A DNA stretch of 64,000 nucleotides from DATFRX01 sp035630615 (GCA_035630615.1 DASQKI010000005.1:40663-104662), one strand, 5' to 3'; positions 34,794 to 44,558 are shown, counted from the first letter of the stretch. Notes: generated by a model not told the origin, from the letters alone. Made by a program: numbers and translations.

Positions 34794-35654
34794 ATGGTTG
34801 ACCCGATATTCTCCAGCGCCATGCAGTGTCCCCGGTGCGGCCTCGTCAATCCGCCGTGGATCCAGGCGTGTCAGCGTTGCGGGCTTCCAGCCGGTCCGGT
34901 GCCACAACAACAGCAGTACGCACCCCAGCAGTACGCACCCCAGCAGTACGCACCGCAGCAGCGCGTCGATCACCGGCGCCCGGCCCGTACGGAGGTCATC
35001 CTCGGCGTCACGGCCTGGCGCCTGGTCATCGTGATGTTCGCGGTGATCGGCCTGATGGCCGGGATCGACGAAAACGGCGACGGCGCGCTCAAGGCGCTCA
35101 GCCAGTCGGCGAGTCTGCTGGCCGCCCTCGTCTACGGCGGCCTGCTGCTCTATCCGTTCGTGACCGGGATGCGCTGGCACGAGCCACGGACCGCATGGTG
35201 GCGGGGTGCCACGACGGTGACCCTGCTGCTCGTCGCCGGAGTGTTCTTGACCATGCTCAGTGGCGACGTCAGCGAGACATGGTCGCTCTTCGAACACCTC
35301 CTGACGCCGTTGATTCTGCTTGCCGACTGGATCTTCGTCGGCCGAAATCAGGCGAACATTCGTGGCTGGACGCCGCTCACCTGGCTGTGCTTCCCGACGA
35401 TCTACCTGCTCTACTACAACGCGGCTGGCCTCGAGATCTACGAAGACGACTTCTCGCTGCGCTTCGACAACTCAGACTTCATGTCCTACTTCCCCGGCTT
35501 CGTTGCCGGGCTGATCGCCGCCGGCTACCTGCTCTTCCTCACCGGCAGGATCAAGGCTTCGGTGTCGGCGCAGCAGGAAGCGCAGAAGCAGCAGCCGATG
35601 TACGCCGGCGGTCCGGCGCCGCCACCGTACGGGTCGGCTCCGCCGTACTCATGA
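34794..35654 (+). CDS. zinc-ribbon Pr6Pr-type membrane protein
   Basis: A 286-residue protein. It has an N-terminal zinc ribbon (MQCPRCG...CQRCG), a Q/Y/P-rich linker with QQYAP repeats, then six or seven membrane helices including 'EHLLTPLILLADWIFVG' and 'TPLTWLCFPTIYLLYYNAAG', matching the Pr6Pr membrane family. It ends in a P/Y-rich tail. Function unknown. ATG at 34794 has GGGAG nine bases upstream. Its stop overlaps the gluconokinase ATG (ATGA). Confidence 0.75.
   Translation: MVDPIFSSAMQCPRCGLVNPPWIQACQRCGLPAGPVPQQQQYAPQQYAPQQYAPQQRVDHRRPARTEVILGVTAWRLVIVMFAVIGLMAGIDENGDGALKALSQSASLLAALVYGGLLLYPFVTGMRWHEPRTAWWRGATTVTLLLVAGVFLTMLSGDVSETWSLFEHLLTPLILLADWIFVGRNQANIRGWTPLTWLCFPTIYLLYYNAAGLEIYEDDFSLRFDNSDFMSYFPGFVAGLIAAGYLLFLTGRIKASVSAQQEAQKQQPMYAGGPAPPPYGSAPPYS
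34911..34955 (+). repeat. three 15-bp tandem repeats (QQYAP linker)
   Basis: Three near-perfect copies of CAGCAGTACGCACCC followed by a partial fourth. They encode QQYAP in the linker between the zinc ribbon and membrane domain. The unit is a multiple of three, so slippage changes linker length without a frameshift. Confidence 0.85.
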
Positions 35655-36160
35655 GCCGCCCGCTGCACCTGGTCGTGATGGGCGTCGCCGGCATCGGCAA
35701 GTCCACCGTGGCTGGCCGCCTCGCGACCGATCTCGACCTCGAATTCGCCGAGGGCGACGATTTCCACCCGCCCGCCAACGTCGCCAAGATGTCACGCGGC
35801 GAACCCCTGACCGACGAGGACCGCTCCCCCTGGCTCGAATCGCTCGCCGCCTGGACGCGGGAGCGGCACGACAGCGGCCGGTCGACGGTCGTGACCTGCT
35901 CGGCCCTGCGCCGCGCCTACCGCGACAGCTTGCGCCGCGGGGCACCCGAGACGTTCTTCGTCCACCTGCACGGCGACGCGGAGACCATCCGTCGTCGCAT
36001 GGAGTCGCGCCAGCACTTCATGCCGGTGGAGCTGCTGCGCTCGCAACTCGACACACTCGAACCGCTCGCGGACGACGAATCCGGCATGGTCGTCGACGCC
36101 ACGCTCGGCCTCGACGCGATCGCAACGCTAGTCGAGCGCCGCATCGAGTCGGGCCAATGA
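35651..36160 (+). CDS. gluconokinase
   Basis: A 169-residue P-loop kinase of the GntK type: GVAGIGKST at about residues 11-19, 'EGDDFHPPANVAKMSRGEPLTDEDRSPWL' (substrate region split over residues 33-62) and 'CSALRRAYRDSLR'. It phosphorylates gluconate to 6-phosphogluconate. Translationally coupled to the membrane protein gene. The last 33 bases overlap gltX on the other strand. Confidence 0.92.
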   Translation: MSRPLHLVVMGVAGIGKSTVAGRLATDLDLEFAEGDDFHPPANVAKMSRGEPLTDEDRSPWLESLAAWTRERHDSGRSTVVTCSALRRAYRDSLRRGAPETFFVHLHGDAETIRRRMESRQHFMPVELLRSQLDTLEPLADDESGMVVDATLGLDAIATLVERRIESGQ

Positions 36161-37609
36161 CCGCTTCCGGCCGAGCAGTTCGAGCGACTCGAACAGCGGC
36201 GGCGACACCCGACGGCCCGTGGCCGCGACTCGCACCGGGCCGAAGGCCAGCCGCGGCTTGAGTCCGAGCTTCTCGACCAGGGCCGAGCGCAGCGCCGACT
36301 CGATCGCGGCGGTGTCCCACGCCCCGAGCCCGGCCAGCGTGTCGCGCGCTTCGCGCACGACCCGCAGGCCGTCCTCGGTGAGCACCTTGGCCGCATCACT
36401 CGGGTCGACCGTGAAGTGCGACTCGGGGACGAACAAGAAGCCGAGCATCTCGGCCCCTTCGGACAGCACCGTCATGCGCTCCCGCACCAGCGGCGTCGCG
36501 GCGAGAAGCTTCTCGCGTTGGGCCGAGGTCAGCTCGGCACCCACGACGCCTGCCTGTCGTAGGAACGGCACGAGACGATCGGCGAGATCCTCCGTCTCGA
36601 GCATCCGCACGTGCGCGGCATTGATCGCCTCGCACTTCTTGAGGTCGAACTGCGCCGAGTTGGGGTTGACTCGTGCGACGTCGAAGGCAGCCGCCATCTC
36701 GTCGAGGCTGAACAGCTCGCGGTCGTCGCCGATCGACCAGCCCAGGAGGGCGAGATAGTTGAGCAAGCCTTCGGGTAGGAAGCCGCGCTCCTCATAGGTC
36801 TGGAGCCCGCCTCCGGGGTCGCGCTTGGACAGCTTGCGGTTGCCCGGCCCCATCACGAACGGCAGGTGGCCGTACTCCGGGACGACACCGCCGGCGATGC
36901 CGAGCTCACCGAGCGCCTGGTGCATGGGGATCTGCCGCGGCGTCGAGCTGAGCAGGTCCTCGCCACGCAGCACATGGGTAATGCGCATCGTCGCGTCGTC
37001 GACCGGATTGGTCAGCGTGTAGAGCGGGTGTCCGTTGGCCCGCAGGATGACGTAGTCGCTGACGTGCTCGGGGTCGAAGCTGATCTCGCCTCGCACCAAG
37101 TCGGTGAACGTCACGGGCTCGGCGGGCATCCGGAACCGGAGGACCGGGCGTCGTCCCTCCGCCTGGTACGCCGCGATCTGCTCCTCGGTGAGCTCCCGGC
37201 AGTGCCCGTCGTAGCCGCTCGAGCGGCCCTCGGCCCGGGCGATCTCGCGGCGCTGCTCCAGCTCCTCGTGGCTGCAATAGCAGTCGTAGGCCCGCGCGGT
37301 CGATCGGAGACGCTCGGCGACCTCGGCGTAGAGGTCCATCCGTAGCGACTGGCGGTAGGGACCGAAGTCGCCGCCGACCTCGGGGCCTTCGTCCCAGTCG
37401 AGCCCAAGCCACCGCATCGACGCGAGCAACCCGTGGTAGGACTCCTCGCTGTCGCGGGCCACGTCGGTGTCCTCGATGCGAAGCACGTAGGTGCCGCGGT
37501 GATGGCGGGCGTACGCCCAGTTGAACAGCGCGGTCCGTACGAGGCCCACGTGCGGGTTGCCCGTGGGGGACGGGCTGAACCGCACCCGCACGGATGTCGT
37601 GTCAGTCAC
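36128..37609 (-). CDS. gltX: glutamyl-tRNA synthetase
   Basis: A 493-residue class I synthetase with the HIGH-type motif in 'FSPSPTGNPHVGLVRTALFNWAYAR', the KMSKS-type motif KLSKRD, and a C-terminal anticodon-binding domain. Actinobacteria usually also use it to mischarge tRNA-Gln, later corrected by GatCAB; the tRNA-Gln/Glu pair lies nearby. GTG start at 37609 overlaps the upstream FAH-family gene by eight bases. Confidence 0.97.
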   Translation of the reverse strand: MTDTTSVRVRFSPSPTGNPHVGLVRTALFNWAYARHHRGTYVLRIEDTDVARDSEESYHGLLASMRWLGLDWDEGPEVGGDFGPYRQSLRMDLYAEVAERLRSTARAYDCYCSHEELEQRREIARAEGRSSGYDGHCRELTEEQIAAYQAEGRRPVLRFRMPAEPVTFTDLVRGEISFDPEHVSDYVILRANGHPLYTLTNPVDDATMRITHVLRGEDLLSSTPRQIPMHQALGELGIAGGVVPEYGHLPFVMGPGNRKLSKRDPGGGLQTYEERGFLPEGLLNYLALLGWSIGDDRELFSLDEMAAAFDVARVNPNSAQFDLKKCEAINAAHVRMLETEDLADRLVPFLRQAGVVGAELTSAQREKLLAATPLVRERMTVLSEGAEMLGFLFVPESHFTVDPSDAAKVLTEDGLRVVREARDTLAGLGAWDTAAIESALRSALVEKLGLKPRLAFGPVRVAATGRRVSPPLFESLELLGRKRSLARLDAALD

Positions 37610-38381
37610 GAGCCACCACCTGGTTGGTCAACGTTCCGATTCCTTCGATGGTCACCGATACCCGGTCGCCGGGTTGCATGGGGCCGACGCCGCCCGGTGT
37701 CCCGGTCAACAGCACGTCGCCGGGCAGCAAGGTCATGAAGCTCGAGACGTACGCCACCAGTGTGGGCACATCGAAGATCAGGTCGGCGGTCCGACCGTCC
37801 TGGCGTAGGTCGTCGTTGAGCGACGTCCGCAGACCGACGTCGCCGATGTCGAGGTCGGTCTCGATCCAGGGACCCAGCGGACAGAAGGTGTCGAATCCCT
37901 TCGCCCGCGCCCACTGGCCGTCGCGAACCTGGAGGTCGCGCGCCGTGACGTCGTTGGCCACGGTGTAGCCGTAGATGACCTTGGGCACGTCGTCGGCGTC
38001 GATGTCGCGGCAGATCCGGCCGATGACGACCGCGAGCTCGCCCTCGAAATGCAGGTCGTCGGTCTGAGCCGGATAGACGATCGGATCACCCGGTCCGACG
38101 ACAGAGGTGTTGGGCTTGAGAAACACCAACGGCTCCGGTGGAGGCTCGTTGCCCAGCTCGCGCGCGTGGTCGTCGTAGTTGCGCCCGATGCCGATCACCT
38201 TGCTGCGCGGGAGGACCGGGGCGAGCAGGCGTACGTCGTCGACCGGCACCTTCTGCCCCGAGAACGTGATGCCCGCATACATCGGGTCGCCGTTGACGAC
38301 CGCGATCGTCTCGACCCCGTCGTCGTCCCCGATTAGGCCGAAGCGCGGCTCGTCGTCGGTGCTGAATCTGGCAATGCGCAC
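37602..38381 (-). CDS. fumarylacetoacetate hydrolase-family protein
   Basis: A 259-residue FAH-fold protein. 'IGIGRNYDDHARELGN', the metal-binding 'HFEGELAVVIGR', 'YGYTVANDVTARDLQ' and 'GTPGGVGPM' are all present. Such enzymes act on acylpyruvates or hydrate/hydrolyse 2-oxo acids. It is directly upstream of and overlaps gltX, as Rv2993c does with gltX in M. tuberculosis; the physiological substrate is unknown. GTG start at 38381. Confidence 0.9.
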   Translation of the reverse strand: MRIARFSTDDEPRFGLIGDDDGVETIAVVNGDPMYAGITFSGQKVPVDDVRLLAPVLPRSKVIGIGRNYDDHARELGNEPPPEPLVFLKPNTSVVGPGDPIVYPAQTDDLHFEGELAVVIGRICRDIDADDVPKVIYGYTVANDVTARDLQVRDGQWARAKGFDTFCPLGPWIETDLDIGDVGLRTSLNDDLRQDGRTADLIFDVPTLVAYVSSFMTLLPGDVLLTGTPGGVGPMQPGDRVSVTIEGIGTLTNQVVARD

Positions 38382-38433
38382 CGGCCGAGCCTACCGAGTT
38401 GTCCACAGCGGGCCATCCGGCCCTTGACGACCA

Positions 38434-38452
38434 AGCCTCGTGGGCCGAGGCT
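38434..38452. repeat. 7-bp inverted repeat in a divergent gap
   Basis: AGCCTCG-N5-CGAGGCT between the divergent FAH-family gene (start 38381) and the coiled-coil gene (start 38497). Could be an operator or 5' RNA hairpin; no further support. Confidence 0.35.
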
Positions 38453-38496
38453 AGCGATCCTGGACATCCGCTTCGCACTGCATCCGAGGGGATACG

Positions 38497-38826
38497 TTGT
38501 CCGCCATGGCGACTCCCGAGCTGACCCGCAAAGTACGCCAGCTCGACCACGACGTTCAGGCGATCTACGAGATGTTGGCCGAGATCTCCAACACACAGAT
38601 CCGGCATGGCAACCGGCTTGACGAGCTCGGCGGGCAGCTCAGCACCGTCGCCGGCACACAGCTGCGTCACGGCAACCGACTCGACGAGCTCACGGACAAG
38701 CTCGACGCCCACGACGCCCGTTTCGACGCCCACGACAAGCGGTTCGACGATCACGACCAACGTTTTGACGCGATCGACACGCGGCTTGACGAGATCGTGT
38801 CGCTGCTCCGGTCCAAGGACGTCTAG
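38497..38826 (+). CDS. coiled-coil protein with seven-residue HDxRFDx repeats
   Basis: A 109-residue protein: helical N-terminus, then 'RHGNRLDELGGQ'/'RHGNRLDELTDK' twin units and a run of seven-residue repeats HDARFDA-HDKRFDD-HDQRFDA-IDTRLDE, strongly coiled-coil. TTG at 38497 has GAGGGG five bases upstream and is preferred; ATG at 38506 is the alternative. Function unknown. Overlaps the ECF42 gene tail-to-tail by four bases. Confidence 0.7.
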   Translation: MSAMATPELTRKVRQLDHDVQAIYEMLAEISNTQIRHGNRLDELGGQLSTVAGTQLRHGNRLDELTDKLDAHDARFDAHDKRFDDHDQRFDAIDTRLDEIVSLLRSKDV

Positions 38827-40085
38827 ACACGACCGACGCAGGTCGCCGCGCGGTCGCGCAGCAGAGTCCGTTCGCGTTCGTTGGTAGCCTGCGACGCCGC
38901 GGTCTCAAACTCCTCTCGCGCCTCGTCGAATCGCTTGAGCCGCTCCAACAGATCGCCGCGCACGCTGTGCAGCAGGTGATATCCGGGCAAGGAGTCGCCC
39001 AGCTGGTCGATCAGCTCCAGGCCGGCGGCCGGGCCAACCGCCTCGCCGACGGCGACCGCCCGGTTGAGCTCGACGATCGGCGACGGCATGATCTGGCCGA
39101 GCGCCCAATAGAGCGCGGCGATCCGGCTCCAGTTGGTCTCGTCGGCCGTTCGGGCCCGCGCATGGCACGCCGCGATCGAGGCCTGCAAGACATACCGCCC
39201 GGCATGGCCGCCGAGATGCTCGGCCCGGTCGAGTGCTGCGAGTCCGCGCCGGATCAGTAGGTGATCCCACCGGCTCCGGTCCTGGTCGAACAGCAGGATG
39301 GCCTCCCCGGACGGCCCGACCCTAGCCGCGAACCGGGAGGCCTGGATCTCCATCAGGGCGACGAGACCGTGGACCTCGGGCTCCTTCGGCATCAGGCCCG
39401 CGAGGACGCGTCCGAGTCGGAGCGCGTCCTCGCCCAGTTCGGGACGCACCCAGTCGTCGCCGGCGGTCGCCGCGTACCCCTCGTTGAAGATGAGGTAGAC
39501 GACCTCGAGAACCGACGACAGCCGGCTCGCGAGCTCGGAGCCTTGCGGGATCTCGTACGGGATCTTCTTCTTGGCGATCGTGCGCTTGGCTCGGACGATC
39601 CGCTGCTGGATGGTCGACTCGGGCACCAGGTACGCCCGTGCGATCTCGGGCGTCGTGAGCCCGCCGAGCAGCCGCAGGGTCAACGCCACCCGCGCTTCGC
39701 GCGACAGCACCGGATGGCAAGCCGTAAACACCAGGCGAAGCATGTCGTCACCGATGTCGTCGTCGAACGCGTCGAGGTCAGGCTCGTAGCCGTCGTCCGG
39801 CGACGTCGCGAGGTCACGGGCGAGCTGCGCGTACTTCTTCTCGAGCCGTTCGCCACGGCGTAGCTGGTCGATCGCGCGATGCTTGGCCGTGGCCATGAGC
39901 CAGGCGCCCGGGTTATCCGGGACGCCCGACTCCGGCCACTGCTCGAGGGCGATCACGAAGACGTCTTGCGCCAGCTCCTCCGCAAGGCCGACGTCGCGCA
40001 CCAACCGCGCCACGCGCGCGATCAGCTTCGGCGACTCGAGTCGCCAAACCGCGTCGATCGTGCTCTGGGTGTCTCCGACCGTCAC
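38823..40085 (-). CDS. ECF42-group RNA polymerase sigma factor
   Basis: A 420-residue extracytoplasmic-function sigma factor. Sigma region 2 ('EELAQDVFVIALEQWPESGVPDNPGAWLMATAKHRAID') and region 4 ('LTTPEIARAYLVPESTIQQRIVRAKRTI') sit in the first ~190 residues. They are followed by the ~200-residue helical, TPR-like extension that defines ECF42. No anti-sigma gene is adjacent; the partner is the DGPF protein just upstream, 45 bases before it in one transcript. The stimulus for ECF42 is unknown. Confidence 0.9.
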   Translation of the reverse strand: MTVGDTQSTIDAVWRLESPKLIARVARLVRDVGLAEELAQDVFVIALEQWPESGVPDNPGAWLMATAKHRAIDQLRRGERLEKKYAQLARDLATSPDDGYEPDLDAFDDDIGDDMLRLVFTACHPVLSREARVALTLRLLGGLTTPEIARAYLVPESTIQQRIVRAKRTIAKKKIPYEIPQGSELASRLSSVLEVVYLIFNEGYAATAGDDWVRPELGEDALRLGRVLAGLMPKEPEVHGLVALMEIQASRFAARVGPSGEAILLFDQDRSRWDHLLIRRGLAALDRAEHLGGHAGRYVLQASIAACHARARTADETNWSRIAALYWALGQIMPSPIVELNRAVAVGEAVGPAAGLELIDQLGDSLPGYHLLHSVRGDLLERLKRFDEAREEFETAASQATNERERTLLRDRAATCVGRV

Positions 40086-40130
40086 GGTTATCCATCAGAG
40101 CACCCCGATCGATCAGCGGCAAATACGAGC

Positions 40131-40502
40131 TCAGCCCCAGTCTTCGGGCGGCTCCTCGATCTGCCGGACCTCGGACGTGAGCTTCCAGTCGTCGCCGTGC
40201 AGGCGGACGAAGCGCTTAGCCCATTCGACCGCTTCCTCCTTGGACTTCGCCTGGATGATCGCGTAGCCGCCGATGACCTCCTTGGCCTCGGTGAACGGTC
40301 CGTCGACCACGTTGAGCTTGCCGTGGTCCCACTGAATCTGGGTGCCTTCGGCCGTTGGCTGGAGTCCGGCGGTGTCGAGCAAGACTCCGGCCTTGGTCAT
40401 CTCGTCCATGAGCTTGCCCATTTCGGTCATCATCTGCTCGCTCGGCCCGTCGGCGGGTCCGGCGCCTTCTTCCTCGAGCTTGATCATCATCATGAAGCGC
40501 AT
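40131..40502 (-). CDS. YCII-family DGPF-domain protein
   Basis: A 123-residue protein with the signature VVDGPFTEAKEVIGGY at about residues 65-80, the DGPF motif of YCII-like proteins linked to ECF42 sigma factors. Starts MRFMMMIK. First gene of the DGPF-ECF42 unit, preceded by an ECF42-type promoter. Function of DGPF proteins unknown. Confidence 0.9.
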   Translation of the reverse strand: MRFMMMIKLEEEGAGPADGPSEQMMTEMGKLMDEMTKAGVLLDTAGLQPTAEGTQIQWDHGKLNVVDGPFTEAKEVIGGYAIIQAKSKEEAVEWAKRFVRLHGDDWKLTSEVRQIEEPPEDWG

Positions 40503-40542
40503 CGGGTTGTCCCTTCTCGGTATTGGCGTTTATACCTGGACC

Positions 40543-40568
40543 TCGAATACCGAGGCGCTGGATCGACA
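40543..40568 (-). promoter_or_regulatory. candidate ECF42-dependent promoter
   Basis: Minus strand TGTCGA (40568-40563), 17 bases, then CGA (40545-40543), about 40 bases before the DGPF start codon. This matches the reported ECF42 promoter halves (TGTCGA, CGA) as I recall them, pointing to autoregulation. Confidence 0.65.
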
Positions 40569-40600
40569 CGTCGTACGAAGAATTTTCGAGCACGCACGAG

Positions 40601-41398
40601 TCAGCGGGCTGGCAGGCCGCAGAGATCCGACACCGTCGTGAACTCGTAGCCCTCGCCGCGCAGTCGTCGGATGATCCGATCGAGCCGGTCGATCGCGACC
40701 AGTCGGTCCGACGAGCCGGTGTCGTGCGCCAGGATGATCGCGCCCGGCGTGACGAGCCCGACCAGGAAGTCGACGAGCGCTCGTGGATTTTCCTCGTAGG
40801 TCGACTCCAGCATCTGCATGCTCCAGACGACCGTCGTGAGTCCCGACTCCGACGCCGCGAGCATGGCTGCGCCTCCGAGGTGCCCGTACGGCGGCCGGAA
40901 CAGCGTCGGCTCGACGCTTAGCGCACCACGAATCGCCACCGTCGTGCGACGCAGTTGGGCAAGGCATTCGTCGAGGGCCATTTTGGACATGTCGGGATGG
41001 TCGTAGCCGTGGTTGCCGAACTCATGGATCCCGACCGAGTCCTTGTGCAACCGGCCGTAGCGCTCGATGTTGTCGCCTTGGCAGAAGAAGGTCGCCTGCG
41101 CTTCGTGCCGAGCCAGCGTGTCGAGCACACGTGGCGTCCAGTCCGGCGACGGCCCGTCGTCGAAGGTCAGCGCGATCCGGCGGGCGGTCGTGGGCGCCGA
41201 CCAGATGACGCGTCCGTCGTGAGCGGCCGGCGGGATCCAGTGATCCTCGTGGACTGCCGACTCGGGACCACCGTAGTACTGGATCGACGCCGCTCCACCT
41301 GCCGTCCGCGCGTACGACTCCTGCCCGCCCAACAGGGTCATCGACCCGGCCGCAGCGCCACCGATGCCTGCCAAGAGCTCACGCCGACTGATCCCCAT
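40601..41398 (-). CDS. Tat-secreted polysaccharide deacetylase (NodB family)
   Basis: A 265-residue protein with a twin-arginine-like signal (ISRRELLAGIGGAAAG) and NodB motifs: TFDDGP (motif 1), NHGYDHPD (metal His), RPPYGH (motif 3) and 'AIILAHD' (motif 5). It likely removes acetyl or acyl groups from cell-wall or surface glycans outside the membrane. A truncated paralogue with the same signal lies at 46061-46366. ATG at 41398. Confidence 0.9.
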   Translation of the reverse strand: MGISRRELLAGIGGAAAGSMTLLGGQESYARTAGGAASIQYYGGPESAVHEDHWIPPAAHDGRVIWSAPTTARRIALTFDDGPSPDWTPRVLDTLARHEAQATFFCQGDNIERYGRLHKDSVGIHEFGNHGYDHPDMSKMALDECLAQLRRTTVAIRGALSVEPTLFRPPYGHLGGAAMLAASESGLTTVVWSMQMLESTYEENPRALVDFLVGLVTPGAIILAHDTGSSDRLVAIDRLDRIIRRLRGEGYEFTTVSDLCGLPAR

Positions 41399-41409
41399 AC
41401 CGTCGCAAT

Positions 41410-41703
41410 CTAGACCGAGCCGGGATCGTCCGGCACCGATGCGGGCGGTCTGTGATCGACCGGTGACCTCGCCGTGACGGGATCTACGGTTCGATCGCAC
41501 CGACCTCTTCGCCGAATGAATCCGTCGGTTGTGCGCGCGGCACGCAGCACACGCATGATGGCGCGCTCGGACTCGAGGTCGGCTTCCGTCGCGAAGTCTC
41601 CCGGTGATTTGTCGAGGCGAGCCAACGACGAGCCGTACATCTCACGCACAATGGCGGCGCCGGTTTCGGCCGCGGCGATGGCAAGCTCGACGTCAGTCGG
41701 CAC
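41410..41703 (-). pseudogene. inositol monophosphatase-family fragment
   Basis: Begins like an IMPase ('VELAIAAAETGAAIVREMYG', 'FATEADLESERAIMRVLRAARTTDGFI'), but the expected GEE metal site is only in the next frame ('SFGEEVGAIEP', slip near 41515), which then stops at 41484. The rest of the enzyme (DPLDGT etc.) is missing. It abuts the deacetylase gene. Gene remnant, truncated and frameshifted. Confidence 0.7.
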
Positions 41704-41707
41704 GGGC

Positions 41708-42942
<1,235 letters not shown>

Positions 42943-42946
<4 letters not shown>

Positions 42947-43074
42947 GCGCGGAGGAATGGCCGCACCTCGACCTTCCGATGGCAGTGCTTCGACGCCCCG
43001 ACAGCGAGTTCGAGCGCTACATCGAGGTCGGGGGCGTCGATGGCGGTGGCCGTGTTGGGCGACGCGTACTGCAT
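42943..43074 (-). pseudogene. DGPF/YCII-protein C-terminal remnant
   Basis: Reads MQYASPNTATAIDAPDLDVA then '...LELAVGASKHCHRKVEVRPFLRA' and stop. The 'DLDxALELA...VEVRP' half matches the C-terminus of YCII/DGPF proteins; the DGPF half is absent. It sits exactly where the partner of the second ECF42 gene should be and ends in a CTGA overlap with it. AGGAG lies 11 bases before its ATG, so a short peptide might still be made. Confidence 0.55.
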
Positions 43075-43139
43075 CTCGGATCATCTCCTGGTACGCCGGT
43101 TGTGAGCGATCCGACAGCGACGGTATCCCGTCCCGTGCT

Positions 43140-43766
43140 TCAGGTCGACGTGGCGATTGCATAGTGCGGGCTCCCGGAGGGCCGGTAGACCTGGATCGTC
43201 ACGCCACCCGTGGTGGCTCGCGAGTCGACCAGTTCGAGTGCTGTGTCCGGACCGGTGTCGGGGAACAGCCGCGTGCCCTGCCCGACGACCAACGGATAGG
43301 TGAGCAGCGTAATTTCGTCGACCAGGTCGTTGGCGACGAGCCACCGGACCAAATCGCCGCTGCCGTGCACTTGCAGCTCGCCGCCCGGCTTGGCCTTCAG
43401 CTCGCCGATTGCCGCTGCGACGTCACCGGACAGCACCGTCGTGTCGTCCCACTCGGGCGCGGTGAGCGTGCTCGACGCGACGTACTTGGCCCGCGTGTTC
43501 AACGCCACTGAGATCGGGTTGTCGCCCTGATTCGAGCCCCACGAACCGGTTCCCCAGGAGCCGGCAAAGATCTCGTAGGTCCGGCGGCCGAACAAGAACG
43601 CGTCGGCGCGCTGGAACGCCTCGTCGAGGTACGCCCCGGCCTCGTCGTCAAAGAGTGGTATGGCCCATCCGCCGCGCTCGAATCCACCCCTGCGGTCTTC
43701 TTCCGCCGCGCCGAGTCCCTGCATCACCCCATCGACGGTGAGATGCGTGATGGTCGTCAGCTTCAT
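43140..43766 (-). CDS. dihydrofolate reductase-family (RibD C-terminal-like) protein
   Basis: A 208-residue protein: 'THLTVDGVMQGLGAAEEDRRGGFERGGW', 'DAFLFGRRTYEIFAGSW', 'LQVHGSGDLVRWLVANDLVDEITLLTYPLVVGQGTRLF'. This is the RibD/DHFR-like fold common in actinobacteria, with unknown substrate, not classic folate DHFR. ATG at 43766 follows GAAGGGAG. Confidence 0.88.
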   Translation of the reverse strand: MKLTTITHLTVDGVMQGLGAAEEDRRGGFERGGWAIPLFDDEAGAYLDEAFQRADAFLFGRRTYEIFAGSWGTGSWGSNQGDNPISVALNTRAKYVASSTLTAPEWDDTTVLSGDVAAAIGELKAKPGGELQVHGSGDLVRWLVANDLVDEITLLTYPLVVGQGTRLFPDTGPDTALELVDSRATTGGVTIQVYRPSGSPHYAIATST

Positions 43767-43907
43767 CGGTTTCTCCCTTCAACGGGGTGCGCCCCTCGTG
43801 GGCGCCCGCTCACCCGATCTACGAACACCTCGGCTCCGATCCGACACCGCCTCGCGGATTTCTTCGAGGACTCCAGAGAGAATCCCGACCGCCACCAGGC
43901 TTGCTCA

Positions 43908-43923
43908 TCGAACGTATGTTCGA
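43908..43923. promoter_or_regulatory. LexA (SOS) box
   Basis: TCGAAC-GTAT-GTTCGA, a perfect match to the actinobacterial LexA consensus TCGAAC-N4-GTTCGA. It covers the ATG (43916) of the decayed DUF222-like gene. Nothing else nearby on either strand begins at this spot. Confidence 0.8.
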
Positions 43924-44139
43924 TACGGTGTGCGAGTGCTTGAGCCCGATCTCGCCACGTGTCCCGCTGGCCCGCGACTCGCAAGCATGCTGGACACGAT
44001 CGACGTCTCGACGCTCGCCCCCGATGACTGCCTGGCCTCTGTCTCCGCGGCATCTTCGTGTGGCCGTCACCTACCGGACGCGCCTTCGTCGTCGACGGCC
44101 GCGGCACCCAGGTGCTCGCGGCCTAGGCCCACAAGCTAG
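43916..44139 (+). pseudogene. DUF222/13E12-like (HNH-type) gene remnant
   Basis: From ATG 43916 one frame reads MFDTVCECLSPISPRVPLA; after a slip near 43970-43985 the next frame reads 'LASMLDTIDVSTLAPDDCLASVSAAS' and then loses similarity, ending by 44139. This looks like the N-terminus of DUF222/13E12 proteins, which often carry a C-terminal HNH nuclease. The rest of the gene is gone. The LexA box on its start fits, as 13E12 genes are SOS-regulated in M. tuberculosis. The 43767-43907 stretch before it holds no gene I can see. Confidence 0.45.
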
Positions 44140-44513
44140 CGGCCCTCGCGCGCGGATCCATGGCTGCGCGCGAGGGGCCGCGCCAACGTCGGTCGGGCGC
44201 AGGCCGCATGCGTCCACACCGCGCCCACCGTGGCGAGCTCCCAGGCCTGCTCAAACGGCAGCCGGGCGGCCGGCCCGCCGTCGACCGGCTTGACGAGCAG
44301 GAACGGCGGCGGATAGCCATCGTGATCGCGCTTCCACTGAGCAACCGAGACGCAGTCCGCGCTGGCGGCACGTTCGGCTGGGCTCAGGGTTCGCCCGGCA
44401 GCCAGGCCCTCGGACCAGCCGGAGACGTCGCGAAGCGACCCGTCACCATCGTCGAAGACGACCAGCCAGCCGATGCCGCCGACCATGCCGATGGCGATCG
44501 CGGTCAGCCGCAA
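44136..44513 (-). CDS. small secreted or membrane-anchored protein, unknown
   Basis: About 125 residues from a TTG at 44513 (ATG 44486 is an alternative): one N-terminal hydrophobic helix (LRLTAIAIGMVGGIGWLVVF), then a soluble domain with Cys and the phrase 'DCVSVAQWKRDHDGYPPPFLL'. No family recognised. Divergent from the glycosylase-like pseudogene with a 45-base gap. Confidence 0.5.
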   Translation of the reverse strand: MRLTAIAIGMVGGIGWLVVFDDGDGSLRDVSGWSEGLAAGRTLSPAERAASADCVSVAQWKRDHDGYPPPFLLVKPVDGGPAARLPFEQAWELATVGAVWTHAACARPTLARPLARSHGSAREGR

Positions 44514-44558
44514 TGCGAGACCGCGCGCGAGCGTACGTGTCCCCGCTACCGTGGCGAG

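Noticed and set aside
34826..35650. Large frame running into gluconokinase from upstream
   Set aside because: The kinase f starts cleanly at ATG 35651 in an ATGA overlap; the upstream part is an alternative frame of the zinc-ribbon membrane protein, rich in Arg with no homology.
36128..36160. 33-base overlap of gluconokinase and gltX as an antisense regulator
   Set aside because: Short tail-to-tail overlaps are common in compact genomes; both proteins end at family-typical positions.
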